Notes: generated from the sequence alone by a model not told the origin. A stretch of 64,000 nt of DNA from Bacteroidales bacterium (GCA_016291185.1 JAEFAI010000001.1:1-64000), one strand, 5' to 3'. Counted from the first letter of the stretch, positions 37,549-48,417 are shown. Translations and numbers: made by a program.

Positions 37549-38064
37549 CTAGAAGTTGAAGGCGAAGCTGCAGAACAGCAGGCTGGGCTTGCTGTAGATC
37601 TCTTCATAGCGGCCCTGGCTGTAGATCGAGGCCTTCGCTGCGTTATATTCATACGCGAGCTTGACGCTGAAGCGACCGAAATCCACGCCGCCGCCGAGGG
37701 AGAAGCCCCAGCTGATGTAGTTACTGGTTTCAGGGCTGAAGCGGATGCCGGTGCGGACGGACGCAAACGGGCTGACTTTGCCATCGATGAAGTTGTACTT
37801 GGCGTCCATGAAAAGGGGAATGTATACACTTCCGTCCAGACCGGGGCCCGCACCGAAGCCGAGTCCTACGTAGGCACCGTTGCCGAAGCTGTAGCCCTGG
37901 GAGGTCGTCACCTGGACGACTCCGCCGTACTGGTCTTTGCCGATGATGGTATAGTTGCCGATTTCGATGCTGCCGCGATAACCCTTGCGGAACATCCGGC
38001 TTTCCTGCGCGGAAAGGGTCAAGGTGCAAAGGGTCAGAAGAAGAAATAAAACGGTCTTTTTCAT
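37549..38064 (-). CDS. Small outer-membrane beta-barrel protein
   Basis: A 171-residue protein with signal peptide MKKTVLFLLLTLCTLTLSAQ and alternating amphipathic strands (GSIEIGNYTIIG, NGAYVGLGFGAGPGLDGSVYIPLF, VSPFASVRTGIRFSP, SWGFSLGGGVDFGRFSVKLAYEYN), ending in Phe as Bacteroidetes barrel proteins do. No specific function. The promoter-like TTG-N20-TATCTTCG (38116-38086, minus) lies just upstream. Confidence 0.75.
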   Translation of the reverse strand: MKKTVLFLLLTLCTLTLSAQESRMFRKGYRGSIEIGNYTIIGKDQYGGVVQVTTSQGYSFGNGAYVGLGFGAGPGLDGSVYIPLFMDAKYNFIDGKVSPFASVRTGIRFSPETSNYISWGFSLGGGVDFGRFSVKLAYEYNAAKASIYSQGRYEEIYSKPSLLFCSFAFNF

Positions 38065-38119
38065 ATCTTGTTGGTTTTGGGACCGCGAAGATATGAAATA
38101 AGATGTTGTAGAGCAAGCC

Positions 38120-39073
38120 CTACAGCATCTTTTTGCGCTTAAAGATGATCCAGATGGCGACGGCCAGGCAGGCCATCAGGACAAAGATCGCCAGCCAGGC
38201 CCACCACTTTTCGGCGAAGGGGAGGGTGACGTTCATGCCGTAGAAGCTCGCCACCAGCGTGGCCGGCATCAGCAGCACGGACACGAAGGTGAAGATCTTC
38301 ATGATGTTGTTCTGGTCGAGGTTGATGATACCCAGGACGGTGTCCTGCAGGTACTCCAGACGCTCGAAGTTGAAGTTCGTGTGGTTGATCAGGGAGGCGA
38401 TATCCTGCAGGATGATGGCCAGATCCTCGCGCAGCTCCGGATCCTTGGGGCAGCGCTTGCTCTTGAGGATGTTGGAGATCAGGCGCTGCTTATCTACGAC
38501 GTTCTCGCGGACGGTCATCGCGCTCTCCTGCAACTGATTGATGTCGAGGAGGAACTCCTCGTTGATGTCTTCGTTCTGGTTGATGCGCTTGCTGAACTGC
38601 GACACCTCCTTGGAGATGACCTCCACGATGTCGGCGTCCAGATCGACGCGCTTGTCCATGATCTCCACGAAGGTGGTGAATCCGTCCGGGAACTGCTCCG
38701 GCAGGGCCTGCACTTTGAGCTGCAGGGTGTCCAGGGAGCGCAGGGGAATCTCGCGCACCGTCGTGAGGATGGAACCGGAAAGGATAAAGGACACGGGGTC
38801 CATCAACATACCGTCTCCAGAAGGGGAGAGGAAGTTGGTGTTGGCGAAAATGGTATTGCCTTCTTCGTAGAACCGGGAGGAGCTTTCAATCTCCTCCGCT
38901 TCAGCACGGCTCTGAATCTCCGTGCCGAGGAACGCCTCGACGGCCCTCTTCTGCTCTCCTGTAGGCTGCAGGAGGTCTATCCAGAGGACATTTTCTTTGC
39001 CGATAGCAGCAAACTCCGTTTCGGACTGGCTGATGACGATGTCAGAGCCTCGTCTGTAGAAAATCTTGATCAT
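38120..39073 (-). CDS. corA: CorA-family magnesium/divalent cation transporter
   Basis: A 317-residue inner-membrane channel. A cytoplasmic alpha/beta and long-helix domain (1-255) is followed by two C-terminal membrane helices (about 260-280 and 290-311) with the diagnostic YGMNV loop between them. A basic tail (KRKKML) ends the protein. Promoter TTG-N19-TATTTTTG on the minus strand at 39188-39159. Confidence 0.9.
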   Translation of the reverse strand: MIKIFYRRGSDIVISQSETEFAAIGKENVLWIDLLQPTGEQKRAVEAFLGTEIQSRAEAEEIESSSRFYEEGNTIFANTNFLSPSGDGMLMDPVSFILSGSILTTVREIPLRSLDTLQLKVQALPEQFPDGFTTFVEIMDKRVDLDADIVEVISKEVSQFSKRINQNEDINEEFLLDINQLQESAMTVRENVVDKQRLISNILKSKRCPKDPELREDLAIILQDIASLINHTNFNFERLEYLQDTVLGIINLDQNNIMKIFTFVSVLLMPATLVASFYGMNVTLPFAEKWWAWLAIFVLMACLAVAIWIIFKRKKML

Positions 39074-39158
39074 GCTTCCTTCCTGGTTGGTCCCGGCACA
39101 ATCGTCGGAAGGGGGGTTAAACTTACGGGATAGCTGACGTTACGGAGAAGTCAGCCTG

Positions 39159-39188
39159 CAAAAATAAGCAAAATTCAGCAATTTGCAA
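39159..39188 (-). promoter_or_regulatory. Promoter of corA
   Basis: Minus strand TTG (39188-39186), 19 bases, TATTTTTG (39166-39159), ~80 nt before the start codon. Confidence 0.55.
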
Positions 39189-39216
39189 CCGGCCTGCCCG
39201 TTATTTTTGCAGTTAT

Positions 39217-39337
39217 ATAGCGGGGGAGGGTTCCCCCGCAGCCCCCTCTGTCGCTTCGCTCCGAGTACTACTATTGAATAATAGTTGTAACTTTGTGCCC
39301 GCAAAAGCTCGTCATTCGCCGGCTCCGACCGGCGAAT
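39217..39337. repeat. GC-rich dispersed repeat and REP-1 copy upstream of mntP
   Basis: 39217-39262 is GCGGGGGAGGG.. / ..CCCCCGC plus CTGTCGCTTCGCTCCGAG, related to 24413-24455 in reverse. A REP-1 palindrome (39314-39337) ends 10 bases before the mntP ATG. No manganese riboswitch pattern was recognised. Confidence 0.6.
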
Positions 39338-39347
39338 CTCTAGAAAA

Positions 39348-39896
39348 ATGGGAATTTGGGAATCCATCCTGCTGGCAGCGTCCCTCTGCGCCGACTGCCT
39401 CGCTGTCTCGCTCTGTTCGGGCGTGACCCTGCGCAGCGTGCGCTGGCGCGAGATTCTGGGCGTTGCCCTGGCCTTCGCCGTCATTCAGGCGGGCCTGCTG
39501 CTCGCCGGCTGGGCTTTCGGCTATCTCTTCGTGGGGATGGTCGAGAAGATCTCCCATGTCATTGCCTTTCTGCTGCTGCTCTACGTCGGCGGCTCGATGC
39601 TCATCGAGGGCATCAAGGGGGAGGCGGAGGTGCGCGACCTCAGCAGCTGGCGCAACATCATCCTTGGCGGCCTGGCGACGAGCATTGACGCGCTGGCCGT
39701 AGGTGTGGCGCAGTCGATGGACGGCGCCGACTGGCCGGGTTTCCTGCCGCTGCTGGTTGCCGTGTTCGTCATTACGGCCCTGTCCGTGGTCGTCGGCCTG
39801 CGCGGCGGCCGTGCCATCGGCGAGCGCTTCGGCCGCTGGGCCGAGATCGTGGGCGGCGTCGTGCTGATCGCCATCGGCGTCAGCGTGCTGGTGTAG
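39348..39896 (+). CDS. mntP: MntP-type manganese efflux pump
   Basis: A 182-residue membrane protein with six hydrophobic segments in two related halves. Acidic family motifs are SLCADCLAVSLCSG in helix 1 and TSIDALAVGVAQS in helix 4. The family exports Mn2+. It lies 52 bp upstream of the sigma-54 regulator on the same strand, but the regulator has its own promoter. Confidence 0.82.
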   Translation: MGIWESILLAASLCADCLAVSLCSGVTLRSVRWREILGVALAFAVIQAGLLLAGWAFGYLFVGMVEKISHVIAFLLLLYVGGSMLIEGIKGEAEVRDLSSWRNIILGGLATSIDALAVGVAQSMDGADWPGFLPLLVAVFVITALSVVVGLRGGRAIGERFGRWAEIVGGVVLIAIGVSVLV

Positions 39897-39899
39897 CTA

Positions 39900-39928
39900 T
39901 TGGCATCTGTTAAAAAATACTATCTTTG
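39900..39928 (+). promoter_or_regulatory. Promoter of the response regulator-kinase operon
   Basis: TTG (39900-39902), 18 bases, TATCTTTG (39921-39928). The -7 box overlaps the palindrome at 39924-39948. Confidence 0.5.
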
Positions 39929-39948
39929 TAAAGTTTCTTTACACAAAG
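39924..39948. promoter_or_regulatory. Palindromic operator CTTTGTAAAG-TTT-CTTTACACAAAG
   Basis: A nearly perfect palindrome lying from the -7 box to the base before the regulator ATG. TGTAAAG/CTTTACA also occurs five times at 42398-42450 upstream of the export operon. The position suggests autoregulation by the adjacent sigma-54 regulator. Confidence 0.5.
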
Positions 39949-41300
<1,352 letters not shown>

Positions 41301-41301
<1 letters not shown>

Positions 41302-41429
41302 ATGGAACAGGTGCTGCTGCCGACAACCCTTCGCAACCTTTGGTTGCTCGTCCTTCCCACCTCCGGTGGGCCCCTCCCGCTCATGATGCCGCGGGCGGCA
41401 CTGGTTGCTGGCAGTACACCTGTTCCATC
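41301..41429. mobile_element. 129-bp MITE-like element at the kinase start
   Basis: GATGGAACAGGTG (41301-41313) and CACCTGTTCCATC (41417-41429) are perfect 13-bp terminal inverted repeats; imperfect pairing extends to ~20 bp. Inside are smaller palindromes (AACC/GGTT, CCACC/GGTGG). The length is 43 codons, the frame is open, and the kinase ATG lies in the left repeat. No target duplication is obvious. Confidence 0.5.
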
Positions 41430-42300
41430 CACGCTTGTGATTATAATCGTTGCCGTGGTGGTCGCGTTGATTGTCTGGCTGCTAGCGGCAATGTGCACGA
41501 GGAGGAAGGATATCAAGAAGGTGGCGTACATGATGGACGCGCTGGAGGACGGCGAGCTGAACTTCCGCTTCAAGGAGAGTAACAAGTTCAACCGGACGCT
41601 GAACCGCATCCGGACTATCTTCGAGATGCAGCGCCAGCAGCACGAGCAGGACTCCTGGACCAAGCTGATCCGCGTGCTTACGCACGAGATCATGAACACG
41701 GTCTCGCCCATCGCGTCCCTCTCCGACGCGATGGCCAAGTCGATGGACGAGCACGGCCACAGCGAGCTGGACATCAAGGCGGGCCTGGAGACGATCTCCG
41801 ACTCGTCGAACAACCTGATCGGCTTCGTGCAGACCTACCGGCAGCTCTCCGGCGTGGCCAAGCCGGTCCGCAAGGCGCTGGATCTGAAAGAATTGATGGA
41901 CAGTGTGATCGCACTGAACAGCGAATTCGCCGCCTCCTGCGGCGCCGTCTGCAAGTACCGGCCGGAGGCGGACGACCTGATGATCTACGCCGACGAGGGA
42001 CAGATCTCCCAGATCCTCATCAACCTGATCAAGAACGCTCTGCAGGCGGGCGCGAAGCACATCGTGATCGGAGCCCGGATGGGGCAGGACGACGAAGTCA
42101 TCGTCCTGGTGGCCAACGACGGCGATCCCATCCCCGCCTCCGCCCAGGAGCAGATCTTCATTCCTTTCTATACGACCAAGAAGGAGGGCTCCGGCATCGG
42201 CCTGAGCATTTCGCGCCAGATCATGCGCAACCACAACGGCACCATCGAACTGACGCGCAGCGACGCCGAGCGGACCATCTTCGAGCTCCGCTTCCGATAG
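41302..42300 (+). CDS. Sensor histidine kinase paired with the sigma-54 regulator
   Basis: A 332-residue kinase. One membrane helix (~45-63, LVIIIVAVVVALIVWLLAA), a HAMP-like stretch (KKVAYMMDALEDGELNFRF), H box WTKLIRVLTHEIMNTVSPIASL (His ~132), N box QILINLIKNALQAGAK, and G boxes LVANDGDPIP and GSGIGLSISRQIM. The N-terminal ~43 residues (EQVLLPTTLRNLWLL...) come from the palindromic element 41301-41429, so the original sensor N-terminus may have been replaced; it is short for this family and has no periplasmic sensor domain. The start is immediately after the regulator stop. Confidence 0.88.
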   Translation: MEQVLLPTTLRNLWLLVLPTSGGPLPLMMPRAALVAGSTPVPSTLVIIIVAVVVALIVWLLAAMCTRRKDIKKVAYMMDALEDGELNFRFKESNKFNRTLNRIRTIFEMQRQQHEQDSWTKLIRVLTHEIMNTVSPIASLSDAMAKSMDEHGHSELDIKAGLETISDSSNNLIGFVQTYRQLSGVAKPVRKALDLKELMDSVIALNSEFAASCGAVCKYRPEADDLMIYADEGQISQILINLIKNALQAGAKHIVIGARMGQDDEVIVLVANDGDPIPASAQEQIFIPFYTTKKEGSGIGLSISRQIMRNHNGTIELTRSDAERTIFELRFR

Positions 42301-42397
42301 TTTTTTACACTGGGTATTGTGGTTTTGCAAGAAACCATCTGGTCTATATGTTTTCGATGAAAGGGCACCACCAAAAGAAATAAGTTCTCTGCCTTAA

Positions 42398-42456
42398 AGT
42401 GTAAAAGTGTAAAGCCGAAAGTGTAAAGTGTTGTAAAGACCTTTACACTTTTTTTT
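42398..42456. promoter_or_regulatory. Repeated TGTAAAG sites and terminator upstream of the export operon
   Basis: AGTGTAAA(A)G direct repeats at 42398, 42406 and 42420, TGTAAAG at 42432, and inverted CTTTACACTT at 42441. They lie about 80-130 nt upstream of the predicted sigma-54 start site, the usual distance for enhancer binding. AAAGTGTAAAG (42418-42428) / CTTTACACTTT (42441-42451) followed by T-rich sequence can also end the kinase transcript. Confidence 0.5.
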
Positions 42457-42504
42457 GTTGCGTGCCTCTTGCTTTAGTTGTTGATATTCAGTGTTTTAAA
42501 TACT

Positions 42505-42520
42505 TTGGCACGGTGGGTGT
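42505..42520 (+). promoter_or_regulatory. Sigma-54-like promoter of the export operon
   Basis: TTGGCACG (42505-42512) is a perfect -24 element. At the expected distance the -12 element reads GTGTT in place of TTGCW, so this half is weak; a better TTGC is 3 bases too far. It lies 29 bp before the TolC-like ATG. Confidence 0.42.
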
Positions 42521-42549
42521 TGCGGGGGAAGGCGATTAAACAATATTCT

Positions 42550-43932
42550 ATGCTGACTAAATCTATTAGCAATTGGTTCTTGATGGCCCTGGCGCTCGCC
42601 GCGACGGTAAGCGCCCAGGGTCGGGAACCGCTGAACGTGCATGACTGCATGGAGTACGCGATCTCCAATTCCACCAAGATGCGGATCCAGCAGGCCGCTA
42701 TGGGCGACGCGCAGATCGCGCGGCGCGAGGCGGCCCTCTTGCTGTTCACCCCGCAGATCAATGCGAGCACCAACGCCTATTACAACTTCGGCCGCAGCAT
42801 CGACCCGCAGACCAATACCTATTTTAATACGACGTCGTTCCACAACAGCTACGGCGTCAGCGCCGGGATCGACCTCTTCAACGGCTTCAAGGCCGTGAAC
42901 AACTACAAGATCTCCCGGACCGGCCTGCTCATCGCCGGCTCGCAGGAGAAGCAGGTGGAGGCCGACATCTGCCTCGCGGTGATGGAGGCTTACTACAATG
43001 TGGTCTATTACAAGCGCCTGTGCGATGTGTTCGAGGAGCAGGTGGCCGTGGCCGAGCAGGCCCTCAGGAAGGCGAAGCGCCAGGAGGAACTGGGCCAGAA
43101 GGGCCACGCCGACGTGATCCAGATGGAGGCCGACCTGATCGACCGTCAGTACGAACTGACGAACACCCGCAACCAGTACAACAACCAGAAGATGACCCTC
43201 GCGGACCTGATGTTCTGGCCGCTGGACGAGGAGCTGACGATCGTGACGGAGATGCCCGATCAGGTCGGGCATGACGGTTCTCCTGTCATCCCTGGCACCT
43301 CTTCCGTCATTCCGGGCTTGACCCGGAATCCCGACGAAGTCGTTGACTTCGCGCTGGAGCATAATCCGGGTGTCCAGATCGCCTCCTGGCAGGCGCAGAA
43401 CGCGAAGCGCGAGCTCAGCACCGCCAAGTGGCAGCTGCTGCCCTCCCTGGGCCTCTATGCCGGCTGGAACACCAGCTACTATTCCTATCAGGGGGCGGCG
43501 ACCGCTTCCTTCGGGGAGCAGTTCCGCAACAATGGCGGCGAGTACGTCGAGCTGTCGGTTTCCATCCCCATCTGGAATCGCATGAGCCGTCAGTCCGCCA
43601 TTTCGCGCAAGCGCAACGCCCTGAACCGGGCGACGGCCGAGCTGGACCAGAAGCGTCGCGACGTGGAGAGTGAGGTGCGCCGCGCCATCCAGGACCGTGA
43701 CGGTTCTGCGCTCGCTTACGAGCAGGCGCAGCACAAGGCCGAGGTGCAGGCCGAGGCTTATACGCTGAACCTCAAGAAGCTGGAGCAGGGGCTCATCTCG
43801 GCGCTGGAGTTCCAGACCGCGAACAATAACTACCTGAAGGCTCAGGCCGACGAGATGAACTCTCTGTTCAAATATCTCATCAAACAGGCGGTAGTAAAAT
43901 ATTACAATGGAGTTGAATACGTTAATCAATAA
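42550..43932 (+). CDS. TolC-family outer-membrane channel
   Basis: A 460-residue outer-membrane efflux protein; the ATG at 42550 gives a good signal peptide (WFLMALALAATVSAQG). The two homologous OEP halves are visible: LNVHDCMEYAISNSTKM...FNGFKAVNNYKISRTG and DFALEHNPGVQIASWQAQNAKRELSTAKWQLLPSLGLYAGW...SVSIPIWNR. Residues ~233-262 (DQVGHDGSPVIPG, SSVIPGLTRNP) between the halves are translated from two palindromic repeats (43253-43271, 43309-43329); relatives have only a short loop here. First gene of the export operon; its stop is 1 bp before the adaptor ATG. Confidence 0.9.
   Translation: MLTKSISNWFLMALALAATVSAQGREPLNVHDCMEYAISNSTKMRIQQAAMGDAQIARREAALLLFTPQINASTNAYYNFGRSIDPQTNTYFNTTSFHNSYGVSAGIDLFNGFKAVNNYKISRTGLLIAGSQEKQVEADICLAVMEAYYNVVYYKRLCDVFEEQVAVAEQALRKAKRQEELGQKGHADVIQMEADLIDRQYELTNTRNQYNNQKMTLADLMFWPLDEELTIVTEMPDQVGHDGSPVIPGTSSVIPGLTRNPDEVVDFALEHNPGVQIASWQAQNAKRELSTAKWQLLPSLGLYAGWNTSYYSYQGAATASFGEQFRNNGGEYVELSVSIPIWNRMSRQSAISRKRNALNRATAELDQKRRDVESEVRRAIQDRDGSALAYEQAQHKAEVQAEAYTLNLKKLEQGLISALEFQTANNNYLKAQADEMNSLFKYLIKQAVVKYYNGVEYVNQ
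43253..43329. repeat. Two palindromic repeats inserted in frame in the TolC-like gene
   Basis: TGCCCGATC-AG-GTCGGGCA type palindrome (43253-43271) and a REP-2 palindrome ATTCCGGG / CCCGGAAT (43309-43329), with ATGACGG and GTCAT flanks as in the intergenic copies. Confidence 0.8.
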
Positions 43933-43933
43933 T

Positions 43934-45190
43934 ATGGATAAGATCATTGAGAAGAAAACCGGTTGGCGCGTGGCGTTCACGCAGAAGGCCCTGCCTTATT
44001 GGCTGGGAGCGCTGCTGGCAGTGTTTGTGATTTACCTGATTGTAAGACCGAACAACAAGACCCTGCGCGTGGATAAGGATACCGTGACCATCTCAACGGC
44101 CGTCAAGGGTGAGTTCAACGACTACATCCGCATCAGCGGCCGCGTGCAGCCGATGACGACCATCCAGCTCAGCCCGCAGGAAGGCGGCATCGTGGAGAAG
44201 ATCCTCATCGAGGAGGGCTCCGCGGTGAAGGCCGGCGACGCGATTCTTATCCTGAATAACGACAACCTGGACCTCCAGATCCTGAATTCCGAGGCCGAGC
44301 TCGCGGAGAAGGAGAACATCCTGCGCAACACGCAGATTCAGATGGAGCAGCAGAAGCTCGACGTGCGCCAGAACGTGCTGGAATACAGCACACAGGTGGA
44401 GCGCCTGCGCCGCGCCTACGAGCAGCAGAAAGCCCTCTACGAGGACAAGCTCATCGCGAAAGAAGAGTATCTCAAGGCTGAGGAAGACTACAGGTTGGCG
44501 AAGCAGAAATTCGACCTGATTCGCGAGCGCTCCAAGCAGGACAGTCTCTACCGCGGCACGCAGATCGACCGGATGGAGGAGTCCCTGGAGAACATGCAGC
44601 TCAACATGGGGATGATCCGCAAGCGCAAGGGCAATCTCATCGTCAAGGCGCCGATCGACGGCGAACTCGGCCTGCTGGACGTGGTCCTCGGCCAGAGCAT
44701 TGCCGCCGGCACCAAGATCGGGCAGATCAATTCCGTGGGCACCTACAAGGTCGAGGCGCAGATCGATGAGCACTACATCGACCGCGTCGTGGAGGGCCTG
44801 GAGGCCACGTTCGAGCGCCAGGGCGAGACCTATTCCACACGGATCCGCAAGGTCTATCCGGAAGTCCGCGAAGGCAAGTTCAAGGCCGACTTTAAGTTCG
44901 ACGGCGTGCAGCCGGACAACATCCGCTCCGGCCAGACCTACTACCTGAATCTCCAGCTTGGTCAGCCCGAGGAGGCGGTCATCATCCCGCGCGGCACCTT
45001 CTACCAGAAGACCGGCGGCAAGTGGATCTACGTAGTGGGCAAGGACGGCTCCAAGGCCGTCAAGCGCGAGATCCGCATCGGCCGGCAGAACCCCCAGTAC
45101 TACGAGGTCCTCGAAGGCCTGGAGTCCGGCGAGCGGGTCATCACCTCCGGCTACGACAACTACGGCGATTCTGACGTACTGGTGTTTTAA
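43934..45190 (+). CDS. HlyD/MacA-family periplasmic adaptor
   Basis: A 418-residue membrane-fusion protein with one N-terminal helix (YWLGALLAVFVIYLIV). A lipoyl-like half follows (GRVQPMTTIQLSPQEGGIVEKILIEEGSAVKAGDAIL), then a long alpha-hairpin (~105-215, coiled coil), the returning lipoyl half (LIVKAPIDGELGLLDVVLGQSI) and a beta-barrel/MP domain (RGTFYQKTGGKWIYVV). It links inner-membrane ABC permeases with the TolC-like channel. The ATG at 43934 is preferred over one nine codons upstream that overlaps the previous gene. Confidence 0.9.
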   Translation: MDKIIEKKTGWRVAFTQKALPYWLGALLAVFVIYLIVRPNNKTLRVDKDTVTISTAVKGEFNDYIRISGRVQPMTTIQLSPQEGGIVEKILIEEGSAVKAGDAILILNNDNLDLQILNSEAELAEKENILRNTQIQMEQQKLDVRQNVLEYSTQVERLRRAYEQQKALYEDKLIAKEEYLKAEEDYRLAKQKFDLIRERSKQDSLYRGTQIDRMEESLENMQLNMGMIRKRKGNLIVKAPIDGELGLLDVVLGQSIAAGTKIGQINSVGTYKVEAQIDEHYIDRVVEGLEATFERQGETYSTRIRKVYPEVREGKFKADFKFDGVQPDNIRSGQTYYLNLQLGQPEEAVIIPRGTFYQKTGGKWIYVVGKDGSKAVKREIRIGRQNPQYYEVLEGLESGERVITSGYDNYGDSDVLVF

Positions 45191-45215
45191 CCCGTCATTC
45201 GCCGACCACCCCGTC

Positions 45216-45238
45216 ATTCGCCGACTTGATCGGCGAAT
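45216..45238. repeat. REP-1 variant between adaptor and ATPase genes
   Basis: ATTCGCCGA-cttga-TCGGCGAAT, preceded by a half copy at 45195-45204; opposite orientation to the copies further along the operon. Confidence 0.7.
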
Positions 45239-45274
45239 CTCAAAAAAGAACAAATATTTAAAATTCAAATAATT

Positions 45275-45955
<681 letters not shown>

Positions 45956-45958
45956 GAG

Positions 45959-45982
45959 ATTCGCCGGTCGGAGCCGGCGAAT
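45959..45982. repeat. REP-1 palindrome before permease 1
   Basis: ATTCGCCGG / CCGGCGAAT followed by ATGACGA and a degenerate second unit (GGGAATGACGATAG); ends 30 bp before the permease 1 ATG. Confidence 0.8.
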
Positions 45983-46011
45983 GACGAAATATTGTCGGGA
46001 ATGACGATAGA

Positions 46012-48381
46012 ATGAAGACTAAAAATGACATACTGATCAAGGTGCTGTCCCTGGGTATCGGGCTGGCCGTGGGCATCGTGCTCATTGCCAAGGTGTTCTT
46101 TGAGCTCAGCTACGACAGCTTTTATCAGGACGTGGACCGCGTTTACCGGATTCAGACCTGGTTCTCGCAGCACGGAGATGAACGCGATTTCGAACAGGTG
46201 AGCGGCGCCGTGGCCGTGGGCTTCATGGAGGAAGTCCCCGGCGTCGAGTACGGCACGCGTACCACGGGGGTTTTCCCCGGAGACACCTATGTGGATGAGG
46301 ACGGCAATAAAATCAAGGCCACGCTGGTCTGTGCCGACACCTGCTTCTTCAAGGTGTTCGACCGGCCGATTCTCGCAGGCGATCCGGTGAAGATCCTCGG
46401 GGAATGGGGCGGCGTGATGGTGAGCCGGAGCTTCGCGGAGAAACTGATGAAGGAGATGCCCGGTCAGGCCGGGAAAGACGTAAGCAGCGTCATTGGCCGT
46501 CAGGTCTATAACGAGGACATGGCCGGTCTCAAACTGCCCATCGCGGGCGTGTTTGAGGACTTCCCGAAGAATGGCTCCCTGGACTACGATATCCTGCTCT
46601 CCATGGAGACCTATGGTAAGTCGAGCACCGACAACTGGATGGGGAACGACCGCTACAAGGGTTATGTGAAGCTGGCTCCGGGCGTGGATCCGAATACGCT
46701 CACGGATGCCATCCGGAAGATGCAGGAGGCGCATCAGTCGCTGGAAGAATATGAGGCGCAAGGGGTCTTGCTGAAGTATTACCTCGCGCCGTTCAGCAAC
46801 TTGCATACATCCGATCCGGAGGTAAGGGCGCAGATCATCCTGCTTTCCATCGTGGCGGCACTGCTGATTATCATCAGCTTGCTGAACTACATCCTCATCG
46901 TGATTTCTTCCCTGGTGAAGCGTTCCCGGGAGGTGGGTGTGCGCAAGTGCTACGGGGCCGAGGCCAAAGACATTTATGCCATGCTGACGAAGGAAGCCTC
47001 CCTGCACCTGCTGCTCTCGCTGGTCCTGGCGGCGCTGATCATCTTCGCCGGCCGCGGCATCGTGGAGAACCTGGTAGGCGTGCCGTTCCAAACCTTGTTG
47101 GTGCCGCAGAGCGTCGCGGCCATCGTGGGCGTGATGCTTCTCGTCCTGGCCATTTCCATCGTGGCCCCGGCCGAGCTCTATCAGCGCATTCCGGTCTATG
47201 AGGCGCTGAAGAACTACACGGAGCACTCCAGAAAATGGAAACTGGGTCTGCTGGGCGTGCAGGTGCTGATCAACGTCTTCCTGGTGGTGATGATGTTCGT
47301 CATCGGCGCCCAGTACCAGAAGGTCTCCCATGCCGATACGGGTTATGACTACAAGCATCTGTACTACTTTGATATCTTCGACGGGGACCGTCAGGCGCAG
47401 GTCCGTGCTGTAGAAACGCTCCGGAGCCTTCCGGAAGTGAGCGGCGTTGCTGCCAGCTACAACCTGCCCATCCACGGGTCCAGCGGTGACAATGTGTCTC
47501 TGCCGGGAGATACCTACCAGGAGCTTTTCAATATCGCTGACCAGTATGAGTGCTCTGCTGAGTTTTATGACCTGATGGGCATTACGTTCCTCGACGGAGG
47601 GGCGCCGCGCGATCCTTCTGAGGTCGTCGTGGACGAAAAGTTCGTCGAGCGGATGGCCGCCTTTGCAGACTGGAGCGACGGTGCCGTGGGCAAGCAGGTC
47701 TTCATCACGGGACACGATGACGGAAAAGAAGATACACCGATGAGCTACGTCACCATTTCGGGCGTTTACAAGAGCTACCTGATCGGCAATCTGCAGGATG
47801 TGGACGCGCGGCCGAGTGTGCTGTTCTATGGCGAAATCGGTTCGATGGGCCACTGGATGCCGCATCTTCTGTTCCGGGTGAGCCCGGACGCGCTGGAGAA
47901 GGCGCGCGCTGCGCTGGCGGCGGCCCTGCCGGAGCGGGAGATCAACATCTTCTCCTACGAGGAAGATATGCGTGCTGCCTACGAAGACAGCAAGAAGATG
48001 CGCAACACGATGGCGCTGGGCGCCGTGTTCTCCCTGCTGATTGCGTTGCTCGGCCTGATCGGCTTCACGCGCGACGAGAGCCTGCGCCGCAGCAAGGAGA
48101 TGGCCGTCCGCAAGATCCACGGAGCCACGACCCAGGACATCCTGCGTAGCTTCGTCAAGAACATCCTGATCCTGTCCGCCATCATGGCTGTCGCGGCCTC
48201 CGTGGGGGCTACCTTCGTGGCCCGCAGGTGGCTGGAACAGTTCGCCGAGCGGATTTCGCTGAACCCGCTGTATTTCATCGGTGCCTCGGTTCTGGTGCTC
48301 TCTGTCGTCTTCTGTGTGGTGGTGCTGAACTGCCTGCGGATTGCCCGGACCAACCCGGTGGAATCGCTTAAAAATGAATAG
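46012..48381 (+). CDS. FtsX/MacB-like ABC permease 1
   Basis: A 789-residue permease with two FtsX-like halves. N-terminal helix (VLSLGIGLAVGIVLIAKVFF), a periplasmic MacB_PCD domain, three helices (~280-420), a second periplasmic domain (~450-650), three helices (~660-770). Signature segments are SREVGVRKCYGAEAKDIYAML and KEMAVRKIHGATTQDILRSF; the protein ends ARTNPVESLKNE. It differs from the other three at the N-terminus (MKTKNDILIKVLS). Residues ~149-154 (MPGQAG) lie over a REP-2-like palindrome (46457-46474). Confidence 0.9.
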   Translation: MKTKNDILIKVLSLGIGLAVGIVLIAKVFFELSYDSFYQDVDRVYRIQTWFSQHGDERDFEQVSGAVAVGFMEEVPGVEYGTRTTGVFPGDTYVDEDGNKIKATLVCADTCFFKVFDRPILAGDPVKILGEWGGVMVSRSFAEKLMKEMPGQAGKDVSSVIGRQVYNEDMAGLKLPIAGVFEDFPKNGSLDYDILLSMETYGKSSTDNWMGNDRYKGYVKLAPGVDPNTLTDAIRKMQEAHQSLEEYEAQGVLLKYYLAPFSNLHTSDPEVRAQIILLSIVAALLIIISLLNYILIVISSLVKRSREVGVRKCYGAEAKDIYAMLTKEASLHLLLSLVLAALIIFAGRGIVENLVGVPFQTLLVPQSVAAIVGVMLLVLAISIVAPAELYQRIPVYEALKNYTEHSRKWKLGLLGVQVLINVFLVVMMFVIGAQYQKVSHADTGYDYKHLYYFDIFDGDRQAQVRAVETLRSLPEVSGVAASYNLPIHGSSGDNVSLPGDTYQELFNIADQYECSAEFYDLMGITFLDGGAPRDPSEVVVDEKFVERMAAFADWSDGAVGKQVFITGHDDGKEDTPMSYVTISGVYKSYLIGNLQDVDARPSVLFYGEIGSMGHWMPHLLFRVSPDALEKARAALAAALPEREINIFSYEEDMRAAYEDSKKMRNTMALGAVFSLLIALLGLIGFTRDESLRRSKEMAVRKIHGATTQDILRSFVKNILILSAIMAVAASVGATFVARRWLEQFAERISLNPLYFIGASVLVLSVVFCVVVLNCLRIARTNPVESLKNE

Positions 48382-48405
48382 ATTCGCCGGTCGGAGCCGG
48401 CGAAT
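48382..48405. repeat. REP-1 palindrome before permease 2
   Basis: Begins at the base after the permease 1 stop and ends 12 bp before the next ATG. Confidence 0.85.
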
Positions 48406-48417
48406 GACGAGAAGCAT

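Noticed and set aside
39200..39347. Manganese (yybP-ykoY) riboswitch before mntP
   Set aside because: The leader is filled by a GC-rich dispersed repeat and a REP-1 palindrome; the conserved riboswitch loops are not visible.
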